Below are positions 34,836-43,782 of a stretch of DNA of 64,000 bases, piece after piece. This stretch comes from UBA12202 sp002691725 (lineage in GTDB: Bacteria > Pseudomonadota > Alphaproteobacteria > Puniceispirillales > UBA1172): positions 62,001-126,000 of the forward strand of contig CBFIAU010000001.1 of NCBI GenBank assembly GCA_965660675.1. The letters run 5' to 3'. Positions within the stretch are counted from its first letter, which is position 1. Every line of letters begins with the position of its first letter. The notes under the pieces were generated by a model. That model did not search any database. It was not told where the DNA came from and worked only from the letters and a program-made list of their open reading frames with translations. The position numbers and the translations under genes are program-made.

Positions 34836-35207
34836 TCACTTTTCTTCGTCATCTTCAGAATCGAGGAAGTCTTCGACGATTGGCGGCTCAGCATCAAGGT
34901 TTTCGTCTTCTTCGTCCGATTTTGCCAATTTAATCAGGCCGTCATCATCGTCATCATCAATGCTATCCTCATCAATGGCAGCTTCTTGAAGGCCTTCATC
35001 AATGGCAACTTCATTTTCAATTTTATCGGTATCCAACTGGACTTCAGGCTTAGCTGCCGCAACTGGCTTTATTCGTCTGCTTTTCAGTGAAACTTCTGGA
35101 TCAAAGGTTTCGCCACATTCAGGACAGACAATTTTTTCTTTGTTAAAATCATAATATTTGGCACTACAAGACTGGCATGTTCGTTTAGTTCCCAGTGACG
35201 TCATCAT
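34836..35207 (-). CDS. FYDLN-type acidic zinc-ribbon protein (TIGR02300 family)
   Basis: This 123-residue protein starts LGTKRTCQSCSAKYYDFNKE, which matches the FYDLN acid family (FYDLN reads YYDFN here). A zinc ribbon with C-x2-C pairs (CQSC and CPEC) is followed by a Ser/Lys-rich linker. The very acidic C-terminus, about 68-123, is rich in Asp, Glu and Ser. The family is typical of Alphaproteobacteria and its function is unknown. It diverges from aroA, which is its usual neighbour. Confidence 0.88.
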   Translation of the reverse strand: MMTSLGTKRTCQSCSAKYYDFNKEKIVCPECGETFDPEVSLKSRRIKPVAAAKPEVQLDTDKIENEVAIDEGLQEAAIDEDSIDDDDDDGLIKLAKSDEEDENLDAEPPIVEDFLDSEDDEEK

Positions 35208-35375
35208 ACTTCCTCAATATTGTTCACATCTTTGCATGGCATTTCACTCAAAAAACTCGCTAGGTCAATAAAAAAACTGACCTGAGTGAGGATTTTCGCT
35301 ATATCCTTGCAATAATCAAGGGTAAAGCATGTATTTATGATAAAACTTTACTCCTTTTGAAGGAAAAGATTCGTT

Positions 35376-36737
35376 ATGACGCAACTGACAGCCACCGCCT
35401 CAACCGCCCTTGCCGGCAAGATTATCTGCCCGGGAGATAAATCCGTCTCACATCGATCACTTATTTTTGGGGCTCTCGCTAAAGGCAAAACCACAATTAC
35501 AGGATTACTGACAGGTGATGATGTCCTATCCACAGCCTCAGCCTTGCGGCAGTTAGGGGTGACTATTTCAGAACCTGAGCGCAATGCCAAAGGTCAGTAT
35601 ATAGCGGCGGTTACCGGCGTTGGATTAGGGGCCTTTGCTGAGCCTGCCGCGCCTCTTGATCTCGGCAATTCAGGAACGGGCGCAAGATTGCTAATGGGCG
35701 TGATTGCAGGGTCTGGAATATCGGCGGTCTTTACTGGCGATGCGTCGCTATCAAAACGCCCTATGCAGCGCATTATGACCCCTCTTGGCCGGATGGGGGC
35801 TGAGTTTACGGCGCGTGATGGTGATAAGCTCCCCCTCACCGTCAGCGGGACGCGCGCGCCTCTCAGCCTTGATTGGCAAAGCCCGCACGCTTCCGCCCAG
35901 GTGAAATCTGCTGTGCTGCTGGCTGGCTTAACGGCGCGCGGCAAGACCAGCGTGACTGAACCCGTGGCATCTCGCGATCACACAGAGCTGATGCTAAGGC
36001 ATTTCGAGGTAGATGTTGAAACCACAACGCATAGTGATAACAGCTACACCGCCAGCATTGTCGGCGAAGCTAGCCTCACCGCCGCCGATATTATCGTGCC
36101 ATCTGATCCATCATCGGCAGCATTTCCAGTCGTCGCCGCATTAATCACAAAAAACAGCGCTATAACTGTCACAGGCGTCAGCATTAATCCTTATCGGTTT
36201 GGGTTATATCAAACGCTTATAGATATGGGCGCTGATATTACGATTAGCAATCAACGGGTTGAAGGCGGTGAGCCGGTGGCTGATCTGATCTGCAAATCCT
36301 CCAGACTTAAAGGCATTACGGTTCCGGCTAGCCGTGCCGCATCCATGATTGATGAATATCCCGTCTTATCCGTTGCCGCCGCCTATGCCGAGGGGGAAAC
36401 CCATATGCCTGGAATAGAAGAATTGCGCGTCAAAGAAACTGACCGTATCGCATTAATGGAGGAGTGTTTGCGTAAAGGTGGGGCGGCTGTTACCAGCACC
36501 CATGACAGCATGACCGTAACAGGAGCCAGCACTCAAGATGGCGGCATGACAATTGATGCCCAGCATGATCACCGTATCGCTATGTCTTGTCTGATCTTTG
36601 GTCTGGCCAGCGCTAGGCCGGTCACGGTGTCAGGATGTGAGACGATCAATACCAGCTTTCCTGAATTTGCTGAACTGATGCAATCTATTGGCGCTGATAT
36701 CAAAAATGAGATTAGCCAAAATGGGGATAGCATATGA
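35376..36737 (+). CDS. aroA: 3-phosphoshikimate 1-carboxyvinyltransferase (EPSP synthase)
   Basis: This 453-residue enzyme joins shikimate 3-phosphate and PEP in aromatic amino-acid synthesis. Motifs are CPGDKSVSHRSLIFGALA, LGNSGTGARLLMG, SAQVKSAVLLAGL, SRDHTE and RVKETDRIA. The GDKS, SAQxK and RxHxE combination resembles the class II (CP4-like) enzymes that tolerate glyphosate, which is inference from motifs only. AAGGA lies 9 nt before the ATG. It overlaps cmk by 4 bp. Confidence 0.96.
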   Translation: MTQLTATASTALAGKIICPGDKSVSHRSLIFGALAKGKTTITGLLTGDDVLSTASALRQLGVTISEPERNAKGQYIAAVTGVGLGAFAEPAAPLDLGNSGTGARLLMGVIAGSGISAVFTGDASLSKRPMQRIMTPLGRMGAEFTARDGDKLPLTVSGTRAPLSLDWQSPHASAQVKSAVLLAGLTARGKTSVTEPVASRDHTELMLRHFEVDVETTTHSDNSYTASIVGEASLTAADIIVPSDPSSAAFPVVAALITKNSAITVTGVSINPYRFGLYQTLIDMGADITISNQRVEGGEPVADLICKSSRLKGITVPASRAASMIDEYPVLSVAAAYAEGETHMPGIEELRVKETDRIALMEECLRKGGAAVTSTHDSMTVTGASTQDGGMTIDAQHDHRIAMSCLIFGLASARPVTVSGCETINTSFPEFAELMQSIGADIKNEISQNGDSI

Positions 36738-37360
36738 TCATTGCGGTTGATGGCACCGCCGCATCAGGCAAGGGGACATTAGCCAAACGGCTAGCCGAGT
36801 ATTTCAATCTCGCTTATCTTGATACAGGTGCCTTGTATCGCGGCGTTGCTTTGCGGCTATTGCGGCGTTCAGAAGATGCTGATACTAGCCCTGATTTAGC
36901 CGCCAGCGAAGCCCAGCTCTTGACCTTGGATGATCTCAATGATCCTGATTTGCGGCTTGAGAGCACCTCCGCCATGGCCTCAAAAGTTGCTGGTATTCCA
37001 GCCGTCAGGCAAGCTTTGCTCACCTATCAGCAGGATTTTGCCAAAACCCCCCCTCATGACAAAGCTGGCAGCATTGTTGATGGCCGTGATATTGGCACGG
37101 TTGTCCTGCCCGATGCGGATATAAAGTTCTTTTGTGATGCGGATATTGAGATTCGTGCCGATAGACGTTATCAAGAGTTGATTTCGCGTGGAGAATCGGC
37201 TAAGTATGCCGACATTAAAGCTGGTCTTGCGGCAAGAGATGATCGGGATATGAGAAGACCGATTGCTCCTCTCAAACCAGCACAAGACGCTATCATGATT
37301 AATACAGGACTTATGTCGATTGATCAGATGGTGAAGCAAGCGATAACTTATATAGTTTAA
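36734..37360 (+). CDS. cmk: Cytidylate kinase
   Basis: This 208-residue P-loop kinase phosphorylates CMP and dCMP. Visible motifs are IIAVDGTAASGKGTLAKRLA at the start, AYLDTGALYRGVALRLL, and DGRDIGTVVLPDADIKFF, with the lid region RRYQEL. It overlaps aroA by 4 bp (translational coupling) and is followed by a terminator-like hairpin before rpsA. Confidence 0.95.
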   Translation: MIIAVDGTAASGKGTLAKRLAEYFNLAYLDTGALYRGVALRLLRRSEDADTSPDLAASEAQLLTLDDLNDPDLRLESTSAMASKVAGIPAVRQALLTYQQDFAKTPPHDKAGSIVDGRDIGTVVLPDADIKFFCDADIEIRADRRYQELISRGESAKYADIKAGLAARDDRDMRRPIAPLKPAQDAIMINTGLMSIDQMVKQAITYIV

Positions 37361-37388
37361 TATATATCTGATCGTTTAAATATGAGCG

Positions 37389-37420
37389 CCAACATATGAT
37401 AAGGCTATGTTGGTATTTTT
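37389..37420 (+). terminator. Probable terminator after cmk
   Basis: An 8-bp stem (37389-37396 with 37406-37413) with a 9-nt loop is followed by TATTTTT. It separates aroA-cmk from rpsA. Confidence 0.7.
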
Positions 37421-37445
37421 AACTTAACCAAGTGGCTGGAAACCA

Positions 37446-37532
37446 TCTTGTAACCTCGTGACGATGCTTTGCCTTAACCCGTCACGGCTATCCCTATCCA
37501 GCCGGGATCCGGTCGAACCGGTTGTTACAAGA
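37446..37532 (+). promoter_or_regulatory. Structured 5' leader of rpsA (closed multi-branch RNA)
   Basis: A perfect 9-bp helix (37446-37454 with 37524-37532) closes a domain with inner helices: 7 bp (37457-37463 with 37480-37486), a weaker 4-bp one (about 37486-37489 with 37500-37503), and 5 bp with a 3-nt loop (37509-37513 with 37517-37521). The domain ends just before the ribosome-binding site. It would fit autoregulation by S1, but no matching known motif comes to mind. Confidence 0.55.
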
Positions 37533-37549
37533 CTTAACGGAGATCACTT

Positions 37550-39277
37550 TTGGCAACAACCAACACAGGCCTAGAACAGGCTATGAGCGAAAATTTTGCT
37601 GATTTATTGGCAGAGAGCTTTAACGAAGACATGAATATCGAAGGCAGTGTCGTCTTAGGAACTGTCATTTCAGTCGAAAAAGAGGCCGTCATTGTCGATG
37701 TTGGCCTGAAATCCGAAGGTCGGGTTTCGATTAAAGAATTTATGACACCGGGGCAACAGGCTAGCGTTAATATCGGCGATCAGGTCGAAGTTTACGTTGA
37801 GCGTTTAGAAGATCGTAATGGTCAAGCCTTACTAAGTCGGGATAAAGCGCGCCGTGAAGAAGCATGGGCAGCGCTTGAAACCGCACACAACAATCAAGAA
37901 CGTGTAACCGGTGTTATCTTTGGCAAGGTCAAGGGCGGCTTTACCGTTGATCTTGATGGCGCAACAGCCTTTTTGCCCGGAAGTCAGGTCGATATCCGCC
38001 CTGTCCGTGATTTAGGCCCATTGATGGGTACGCCGCAGCCGTTTCAGATTCTTAAAATTGACCGCAAGCGCGGCAATATCGTTGTCTCTCGGCGTGCTGT
38101 TTTGGAAGAATCACGTGCCGAAGCGAGATCAGAGCTTGTCTCAAATCTATCCGAAGGCCAGGTGCTGACAGGTATCGTTAAGAACTTGACCGAATATGGC
38201 GCCTTTGTTGATCTGGGCGGCGTTGATGGTCTGTTGCATGTGACGGATATTGCATGGCGCCGGATTAATCACCCATCTGAGGTTCTGTCGGTTGGGGAAA
38301 GCGTCGAAGTTAAAGTGATTCGCTTTAACACCGATACACAGCGGATCTCTCTAGGCATGAAACAGCTTCAGGAAGACCCATGGGAAGCCGCAAAAGCCAA
38401 TTTCACTATTGGGTCGATTGTCAAAGGTCGGGTCACCAATATCACTGATTACGGCGCTTTCATTGAATTAGCTGATGGTGTTGAAGGTCTTGTCCATGTC
38501 TCTGAAATGAGCTGGACGAAAAAGAATGTTCATCCGGGTAAGATCGTTTCCTCCAGTCAGGAAGTTGATGTCATGGTGCTTGATATCGATATGGAAAAGC
38601 GCCGGATTTCACTTGGGATCAAGCAATGTGTTGCTAATCCTTGGGAGGACTTTGCCAATACGGTTAAGGCTGGTGATGAGATTGAAGGCGAGATTCGCAA
38701 CATCACTGAATTTGGGCTGTTCATTGGGCTGAATGATGATATCGATGGCCTTGTTCACCTGACTGATATTTCTTGGGATGTTCAGGGTGACGAAGCCATC
38801 CAATCCTTCAAAAAGGGTGAAAGCATCAAAGCCAAGGTACTTGAAGTTGACGTGACCAAAGAGCGCGTATCACTTGGCATCAAGCAATTGACTGATGATA
38901 CGGTTGGGGAAACTCTTGCCAATATCAAAAAGGGCGACATCGTCACCTGTACCATTAGCAAGATTACCGATGGCGGATTAGAAGTCAGCGTCAGCGATAA
39001 CGTCACCGGCTTTATCCGCCGCAGTGACCTGTCGCGTGATCGGGACGAGCAACGCCCAGAACGCTTTGCTGTTGATGAAAAAGTCGATGCTCAAGTCACC
39101 ATGGTTGATGGCAAAGCGCGTAAGTTGTCGCTTTCGATCAAAGCGCGTGAGATGACCGAAGAAAAGAAAGCTATGGCTGATTATGGCTCATCTGATTCGG
39201 GCGCCAGCCTTGGTGATATCCTTGGTGCGGCATTGGCCAAGCGCAACACTGCATCTAATGAAGGTGATGATAATTAA
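37550..39277 (+). CDS. rpsA: 30S ribosomal protein S1
   Basis: This 575-residue protein has six S1 RNA-binding domains at intervals of about 85 residues (starts near 37, 120, 207, 292, 380 and 465). Typical cores are LTEYGAFVDLGGVDGLLHV and ITDYGAFIELADGVEGLVHV cut into family-like blocks. S1 unwinds mRNA and brings it to the 30S subunit. The TTG at 37550 follows GGAG by 8 nt; ATG at codon 12 (MSENFADLLAESF) is also possible and fits the family start. The gene has a long structured leader. Confidence 0.97.
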   Translation: MATTNTGLEQAMSENFADLLAESFNEDMNIEGSVVLGTVISVEKEAVIVDVGLKSEGRVSIKEFMTPGQQASVNIGDQVEVYVERLEDRNGQALLSRDKARREEAWAALETAHNNQERVTGVIFGKVKGGFTVDLDGATAFLPGSQVDIRPVRDLGPLMGTPQPFQILKIDRKRGNIVVSRRAVLEESRAEARSELVSNLSEGQVLTGIVKNLTEYGAFVDLGGVDGLLHVTDIAWRRINHPSEVLSVGESVEVKVIRFNTDTQRISLGMKQLQEDPWEAAKANFTIGSIVKGRVTNITDYGAFIELADGVEGLVHVSEMSWTKKNVHPGKIVSSSQEVDVMVLDIDMEKRRISLGIKQCVANPWEDFANTVKAGDEIEGEIRNITEFGLFIGLNDDIDGLVHLTDISWDVQGDEAIQSFKKGESIKAKVLEVDVTKERVSLGIKQLTDDTVGETLANIKKGDIVTCTISKITDGGLEVSVSDNVTGFIRRSDLSRDRDEQRPERFAVDEKVDAQVTMVDGKARKLSLSIKAREMTEEKKAMADYGSSDSGASLGDILGAALAKRNTASNEGDDN

Positions 39278-39308
39278 TCATTATCTAATATTCACAAACA
39301 TAAATTCT

Positions 39309-39335
39309 AAAGGCTCCTTTTTGTAAGGAGCCTTT
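39309..39335 (+). terminator. Intrinsic terminator after rpsA
   Basis: A perfect 10-bp stem (39309-39318 with 39326-39335) has a 7-nt loop. The T tail is short (TTTATTA). Confidence 0.8.
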
Positions 39336-39432
39336 ATTACAAGATTGGCAAACAAATCTTCTTAATAACAGATTGATCGCATTGACAAATTTATAAACCA
39401 TCTGCATAGTTATCGAGTTATAAGAGGTGAGT

Positions 39433-39714
39433 ATGACTAAATCAGAGTTAATTTTACGTTTGGCGGAGCTTAACCCCAATCTTTATCATCGGGATGTTGA
39501 GCGCATTGTTAATTGTTTTTTTGATACAATCACTGAGGCTTTAGCCGAAGGTAAACGTGTAGAATTACGCGGATTTGGTGCCTTTTCTGTTCGCCAACGT
39601 GATGCTCGTCTGGGGCGCAATCCACGGACAGGCGAAGCGGTGGACGTTGATGAAAAGAAAGTGCCTTTTTTCAAAATGGGCAAGTCCATGCTAGAACGTC
39701 TTAATCAGTCATAA
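39433..39714 (+). CDS. ihfB: Integration host factor beta subunit
   Basis: MTKSELILRLAELNPNLYHR opens a 94-residue HU/IHF-fold protein. VELRGFGAFSVRQRDARLGR and NPRTGEAVDVDEKKVPFFKM form the DNA-bending arm. It pairs with IhfA. The ATG at 39433 is preceded by AGAGG; a GTG two codons earlier is less likely. It follows rpsA, as in many Proteobacteria. Confidence 0.93.
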   Translation: MTKSELILRLAELNPNLYHRDVERIVNCFFDTITEALAEGKRVELRGFGAFSVRQRDARLGRNPRTGEAVDVDEKKVPFFKMGKSMLERLNQS

Positions 39715-39759
39715 GTACTTTAAGCGCTTCAGCAATATAAGCCCTGGCAGAGTAATGAT

Positions 39760-40137
39760 ATGCACGTCCTAAAAACCATTTTGGGCTGGCTACTTGGTTT
39801 GGTGATCCTTTCTCTTGTAGCCAATATTTCCATTTCTAATAGCCATGACACTGCTATTTATTTTTGGCCATTTGGGCTGATAGCCATAATACCGCTATGG
39901 ATGATTGTGCTTGGATCATTTTCTGCCGGATTAATTATTGGCGGGATTATTTTATGGCCAAAACTGTTGATGAGCCGATTACGCAATCATCAGAGCAATC
40001 GCCGTATTCAGCGTCTGGAGACAGATTTAGCTGATTTAGCTGAGGACTTTAATAACCTGCCCCAGCATGAGCAAACGCCTTCGCTGACAGCCTCCTCTGC
40101 CCAGCCAACAGCAGCGAAAGATAAAAGCCATGATTGA
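39760..40137 (+). CDS. LapA-domain (DUF1049) inner-membrane protein
   Basis: This 125-residue protein has two membrane helices (about 5-25 and 42-67) with NSHDTAIYFWPF between them, as in LapA/DUF1049 proteins. The coiled-coil tail contains QSNRRIQRLETDLADLAEDF. In E. coli LapA works with LapB in control of lipopolysaccharide synthesis; here only the fold is supported. It overlaps trpF by 8 bp. Confidence 0.82.
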   Translation: MHVLKTILGWLLGLVILSLVANISISNSHDTAIYFWPFGLIAIIPLWMIVLGSFSAGLIIGGIILWPKLLMSRLRNHQSNRRIQRLETDLADLAEDFNNLPQHEQTPSLTASSAQPTAAKDKSHD

Positions 40138-40786
40138 TTGCAAGATTTGTGGCTTGGCAAATCTGGCTGATCTGAAACAGGCTGATGCGGCGGGCGCAAG
40201 ATGGGGCGGTTTTGTCTTTTACCCAAAATCGCCTCGCCATATCACGCTGTCTGATGCGGCTGATATTGCCATCGCCGCAGACCGATTACATCTCACTATC
40301 ATGCGGGTTGCGTTAGTCGTTAATGCAGAAAACAGCGCCCTTGATGCCATCGTTAAGGCGCTTAATCCGGGGATGATACAATGTCATGGGGATGAAAGCC
40401 CTGACCGTATTCTGGCCATTAAGTCGCGCTATAAACGGCCTGTTATGAAAGCTGTTCGGATTGCTAATCTGATGGATATTCAAGCGGCGCTACGCTATGA
40501 TGAAGTGGCGGATTGGATGCTTTTTGATTCTGCCCCCGTTGATGCTATCTTGCCTGGTGGAACAGGCCATAGTTTTGACTGGACATTAATGCGATCCTAT
40601 ATGGGAAAGACACCTTGGCTGTTGGCAGGTGGACTGACGGCGGATACCATTCATGATGCGGTTAAGGCAAGTGGGACAAAACATCTCGATGTATCATCAG
40701 GGGTTGAAAAATCCGCCGGGATAAAAGACCATAAGGCTATAACGGCATTTGTTGAAACTGCCAAACAAATTGACCAAACAAATTGA
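40130..40786 (+). CDS. trpF: Phosphoribosylanthranilate isomerase
   Basis: This 218-residue TIM-barrel enzyme performs the third step of tryptophan synthesis. It has CKICGLANLADL (catalytic Cys), GFVFYPKSPRHI, IQCHGDE and the phosphate-binding LAGGLTADTIHDAV and HLDVSSGVE. The C-terminal tail (about QIDQTN) is written by 13-bp tandem repeats that continue past the stop codon, so the end has been altered by duplication. trpB and trpA follow. Confidence 0.94.
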   Translation: MIDCKICGLANLADLKQADAAGARWGGFVFYPKSPRHITLSDAADIAIAADRLHLTIMRVALVVNAENSALDAIVKALNPGMIQCHGDESPDRILAIKSRYKRPVMKAVRIANLMDIQAALRYDEVADWMLFDSAPVDAILPGGTGHSFDWTLMRSYMGKTPWLLAGGLTADTIHDAVKASGTKHLDVSSGVEKSAGIKDHKAITAFVETAKQIDQTN

Positions 40787-40812
40787 CCAGATAGATTAAC
40801 CAGATAGGCTGA
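40761..40812. repeat. Four direct copies of a 13-bp unit at the trpF 3' end
   Basis: Copies lie at 40761-40773, 40774-40786, 40787-40799 and 40800-40812. The first two are identical and code for the trpF C-terminus; the stop lies at the end of the second. Confidence 0.9.
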
Positions 40813-40833
40813 AAAGAAGGATACCAGGTTATT

Positions 40834-42057
40834 ATGAACGAACAATTAGCAAACTCGCTGCGTAACCAGCCTGATGAGCATGGAAAATTTGGCATCCATG
40901 GCGGGCGCTTTGTTGCCGAAACCCTTATGCCCTTAATTCTGCAAGTCGAAGCCGCCTGGAAAGAGTCTAAATCTGATCCTGATTTTGCGGAGGAAATGGA
41001 ATATTACCGCAAGCATTATATTGGCAGACCTTCGCCCTTATTCTTTGCCAAACGGCTGACCGAATATTTCGGTGGGGCAAAGCTGTATATGAAACGGGAT
41101 GAGCTAAATCACACTGGCGCGCATAAAATTAATAATGTGCTGGGTCAGGCTCTGCTCGCTAAACGCATGGGCAAAACCAGGATTATTGCTGAAACTGGTG
41201 CTGGCCAGCATGGCGTTGCCTCTGCCACCGCATGTGCTTTATTTGGCATGGAATGTGAAGTCTTTATGGGGGCGGAAGACGTCGAAAGACAGCGGCCTAA
41301 TGTTGACCGTATGCGGCTGTTAGGGGCAAAGGTTCATCCCGTAACATCAGGAGCAGGAACGCTCAAAGATGCCATGAATGAGGCGCTCCGATATTGGGTG
41401 ACGAATGCCGAAACCCATTTCTATATTATTGGCACGGCGGCAGGCCCGCATCCTTATCCAGCCATGGTGCGTGATTTTCAATCGATCATTGGAATTGAGG
41501 CAAAGGCCCAATTGCACGAAGCCGAAGGCCGTCTGCCCGATGCAATCGTTGCTTGTATTGGTGGTGGGTCAAACGCATTAGGGCTGTTTCATCCCTTTCT
41601 TGATGATCAGGATGTTACCATTTACGGGGTCGAAGCTGCTGGACACGGGATCGAGACTGGTGAACACGCGGCCTCATTAAATGGCGGCAAGCCCGGCATA
41701 TTGCATGGCAATCGCACCTATTTATTGCAAGATGATGATGGCCAGATTAAAGATGCCTATTCGATTTCAGCCGGGCTTGATTACCCCGGCATTGGCCCTG
41801 AACATTCATGGCTTCATGAAATTGGCAGGGTCAATTATGTCAGCGCCACCGACCAGGAAGCGCTAGAATATTTTGCTCTTTGCTCACGCCTTGAAGGCAT
41901 TATTCCAGCCCTGGAACCCGCGCATGCCATTGCCTTTATTGCCACCATGATCGGCGATATGGATAAAGATCAGATTGTCGTGATGAATATGTGCGGCAGA
42001 GGCGATAAAGACCTTGGCGCGGTGCTACCCATCCTTGAGAAGCAGGGGAAGCTCTAA
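40834..42057 (+). CDS. trpB: Tryptophan synthase beta subunit
   Basis: This 407-residue PLP enzyme joins indole and serine. The PLP lysine lies in GAHKINNVLGQALLA, and phosphate is held by GGGSNALGLFHPF. FGIHGGRFVAETLMP marks the N-terminus and GRGDKDLGAVLP the end. Its stop overlaps the trpA start by 1 bp. Confidence 0.97.
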   Translation: MNEQLANSLRNQPDEHGKFGIHGGRFVAETLMPLILQVEAAWKESKSDPDFAEEMEYYRKHYIGRPSPLFFAKRLTEYFGGAKLYMKRDELNHTGAHKINNVLGQALLAKRMGKTRIIAETGAGQHGVASATACALFGMECEVFMGAEDVERQRPNVDRMRLLGAKVHPVTSGAGTLKDAMNEALRYWVTNAETHFYIIGTAAGPHPYPAMVRDFQSIIGIEAKAQLHEAEGRLPDAIVACIGGGSNALGLFHPFLDDQDVTIYGVEAAGHGIETGEHAASLNGGKPGILHGNRTYLLQDDDGQIKDAYSISAGLDYPGIGPEHSWLHEIGRVNYVSATDQEALEYFALCSRLEGIIPALEPAHAIAFIATMIGDMDKDQIVVMNMCGRGDKDLGAVLPILEKQGKL

Positions 42058-42881
42058 TGGCTCTTGACCGTATTGAGTCCTGTTTTTCCACTTGCCAAGC
42101 CGATAATCGCGCCGCCTTGGGCATTTTTATCTCAGCTGGTGATCCTGACCTGACGACATCAACCGAGCTGTTGCTTGGACTGCCAGATGCTGGTGCTGAT
42201 TTTGTTGAACTAGGCATGCCGTTTTCTGATCCGATGGCTGATGGGCCGGTTATTCAAGCCGCCTCACTTCGCGCGATCAAGGCCGGCATTACCATGGATA
42301 AAGTGCTTAATATGGCGAGCCAGTTTCGCGCTAAACATCCTGATGTGCCGCTTATCTTGATGGGATATTTTAATCCCATTTATATTTATGGGGTTGAGCG
42401 GTTTCTGAACGCCGCGACGGCGGCTGGCGTTGATGGCTTGATCATGGTTGATTTGCCGCCAGAAGAAGATAATGAGCTATGTGTGCAAGCCACCAAAAAA
42501 GGCTTGGCATTTATCCGCCTTGTCACTCCGACAACCGATGCGAAGCGCATCCCTGTGGTTGTTAAAACGGCAAGCGGCTTTATCTATTATGTCTCAATCA
42601 CAGGCATTACAGGGTCTGGCCGCGCCTCAGAAGATAGCATTGCCAGCGCCATGGCACATATTCGCAGCTTCACCGATTTGCCAGCGGTCGTCGGGTTTGG
42701 TATCAAGCATCCTGACCATGTCCGTGAAGCTGGCGCCCATGCAGATGGAGTTGTTGTTGGCTCTGCGGTAGTATCAGTCATTGCCGATAATCTGTCAGAT
42801 GATGGCATGGCGGCACCGGATACAGTGGAAAAGGCGCTTGCCGTGATCCGTGAGCTTAATACTGGAACACCCAGAATATAA
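42057..42881 (+). CDS. trpA: Tryptophan synthase alpha subunit
   Basis: This 274-residue TIM-barrel enzyme cleaves indole-3-glycerol phosphate. The catalytic Glu is in FVELGMPFSDPMADGPVIQ, the catalytic Asp in DGLIMVDLPPEE, and the phosphate loop is GFGIKHPDHV. It works as an alpha2-beta2 complex with TrpB. accD follows after 28 bp. Confidence 0.97.
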   Translation: MALDRIESCFSTCQADNRAALGIFISAGDPDLTTSTELLLGLPDAGADFVELGMPFSDPMADGPVIQAASLRAIKAGITMDKVLNMASQFRAKHPDVPLILMGYFNPIYIYGVERFLNAATAAGVDGLIMVDLPPEEDNELCVQATKKGLAFIRLVTPTTDAKRIPVVVKTASGFIYYVSITGITGSGRASEDSIASAMAHIRSFTDLPAVVGFGIKHPDHVREAGAHADGVVVGSAVVSVIADNLSDDGMAAPDTVEKALAVIRELNTGTPRI

Positions 42882-42909
42882 GATGATTAACATAATAGGA
42901 GCATAGGCT

Positions 42910-43779
42910 ATGAACTGGTTATCGCGTACTGTTCTTCCAAAAATTAAAGCATTGGTTTCACCTGAACCCACCAAGGAAACCCTATGGATAAAATGCGGCT
43001 CATGTTCGCAGATGATTTTTCATAGAGAGTTTGTAGATAACTGGAACATATGTAACGCTTGCGGCTATCACATGCCCTTATCACCAGCAGCACGCGCTCA
43101 ATTATTATTTGATGCAAATAGTATAGAACCCATTTCGGTGACCACTGCTCAAAAAGACCCGTTAGGGTTTCGTGACCGCAAAAAATATGCTGACCGCTTA
43201 AAAGAAGCCAGAACAAAAACTGGCGATGATGATGCTATTTCGGTTTCAGCGGGTGAGATCAACGGTAACCCTGCGGTGATGGCCGTATTTAATTTTTCAT
43301 TTATGGGCGGCTCAATGGGGCAAACCGTTGGCAATGGCATTGTCAAAGCCGCCCGTCAGGCTATCCAGAGGAAAGCGGCATTAATCATTGTCCCATCATC
43401 AGGTGGGGCGCGCATGCAAGAAGGCATCTTATCGCTCATGCAGTTGCCGCGCAGCATTGTTGCTATTGAAGAATTGCGGGAAGCTGGGCTGCCCTATATT
43501 GTTTTGCTGGCACATCCAACAACAGGCGGCGTAACCGCTTCATTTGCCATGCTAGGTGATTTGCAAATTGCTGAACCGGGGGCAATAATTGGTTTTGCTG
43601 GTCGCCGTGTCATTGAAGAAACTGTCCGCGAAAAACTGCCCGAAGATTTCCAATCTGCCGAATATCTGAAAGAGCATGGCATGGTTGATATGGTGTTGGC
43701 GCGGTGTGATCAAAAACGTGTCATTGGATCAATCCTTGATATGCTGATGTCATCACAATCTGCTAAAGCCGCCGAATAA
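42910..43779 (+). CDS. accD: Acetyl-CoA carboxylase carboxyltransferase beta subunit
   Basis: This 289-residue protein begins with a four-Cys zinc ribbon (CGSC...CNAC), then a crotonase-like domain with GGARMQEGILSLMQL and HPTTGGVTASFAMLGD. It carries out the second half-reaction of malonyl-CoA formation with AccA, whose gene is not in the window. The order trpA-accD-folC is widespread. Confidence 0.97.
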   Translation: MNWLSRTVLPKIKALVSPEPTKETLWIKCGSCSQMIFHREFVDNWNICNACGYHMPLSPAARAQLLFDANSIEPISVTTAQKDPLGFRDRKKYADRLKEARTKTGDDDAISVSAGEINGNPAVMAVFNFSFMGGSMGQTVGNGIVKAARQAIQRKAALIIVPSSGGARMQEGILSLMQLPRSIVAIEELREAGLPYIVLLAHPTTGGVTASFAMLGDLQIAEPGAIIGFAGRRVIEETVREKLPEDFQSAEYLKEHGMVDMVLARCDQKRVIGSILDMLMSSQSAKAAE

Positions 43780-43782
43780 TTG

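Noticed and set aside
34789..35090. Ser/Phe-rich ORFs opposite the FYDLN-type gene
   Set aside because: They are antisense shadows of the acidic GAT/GAA-rich C-terminus.
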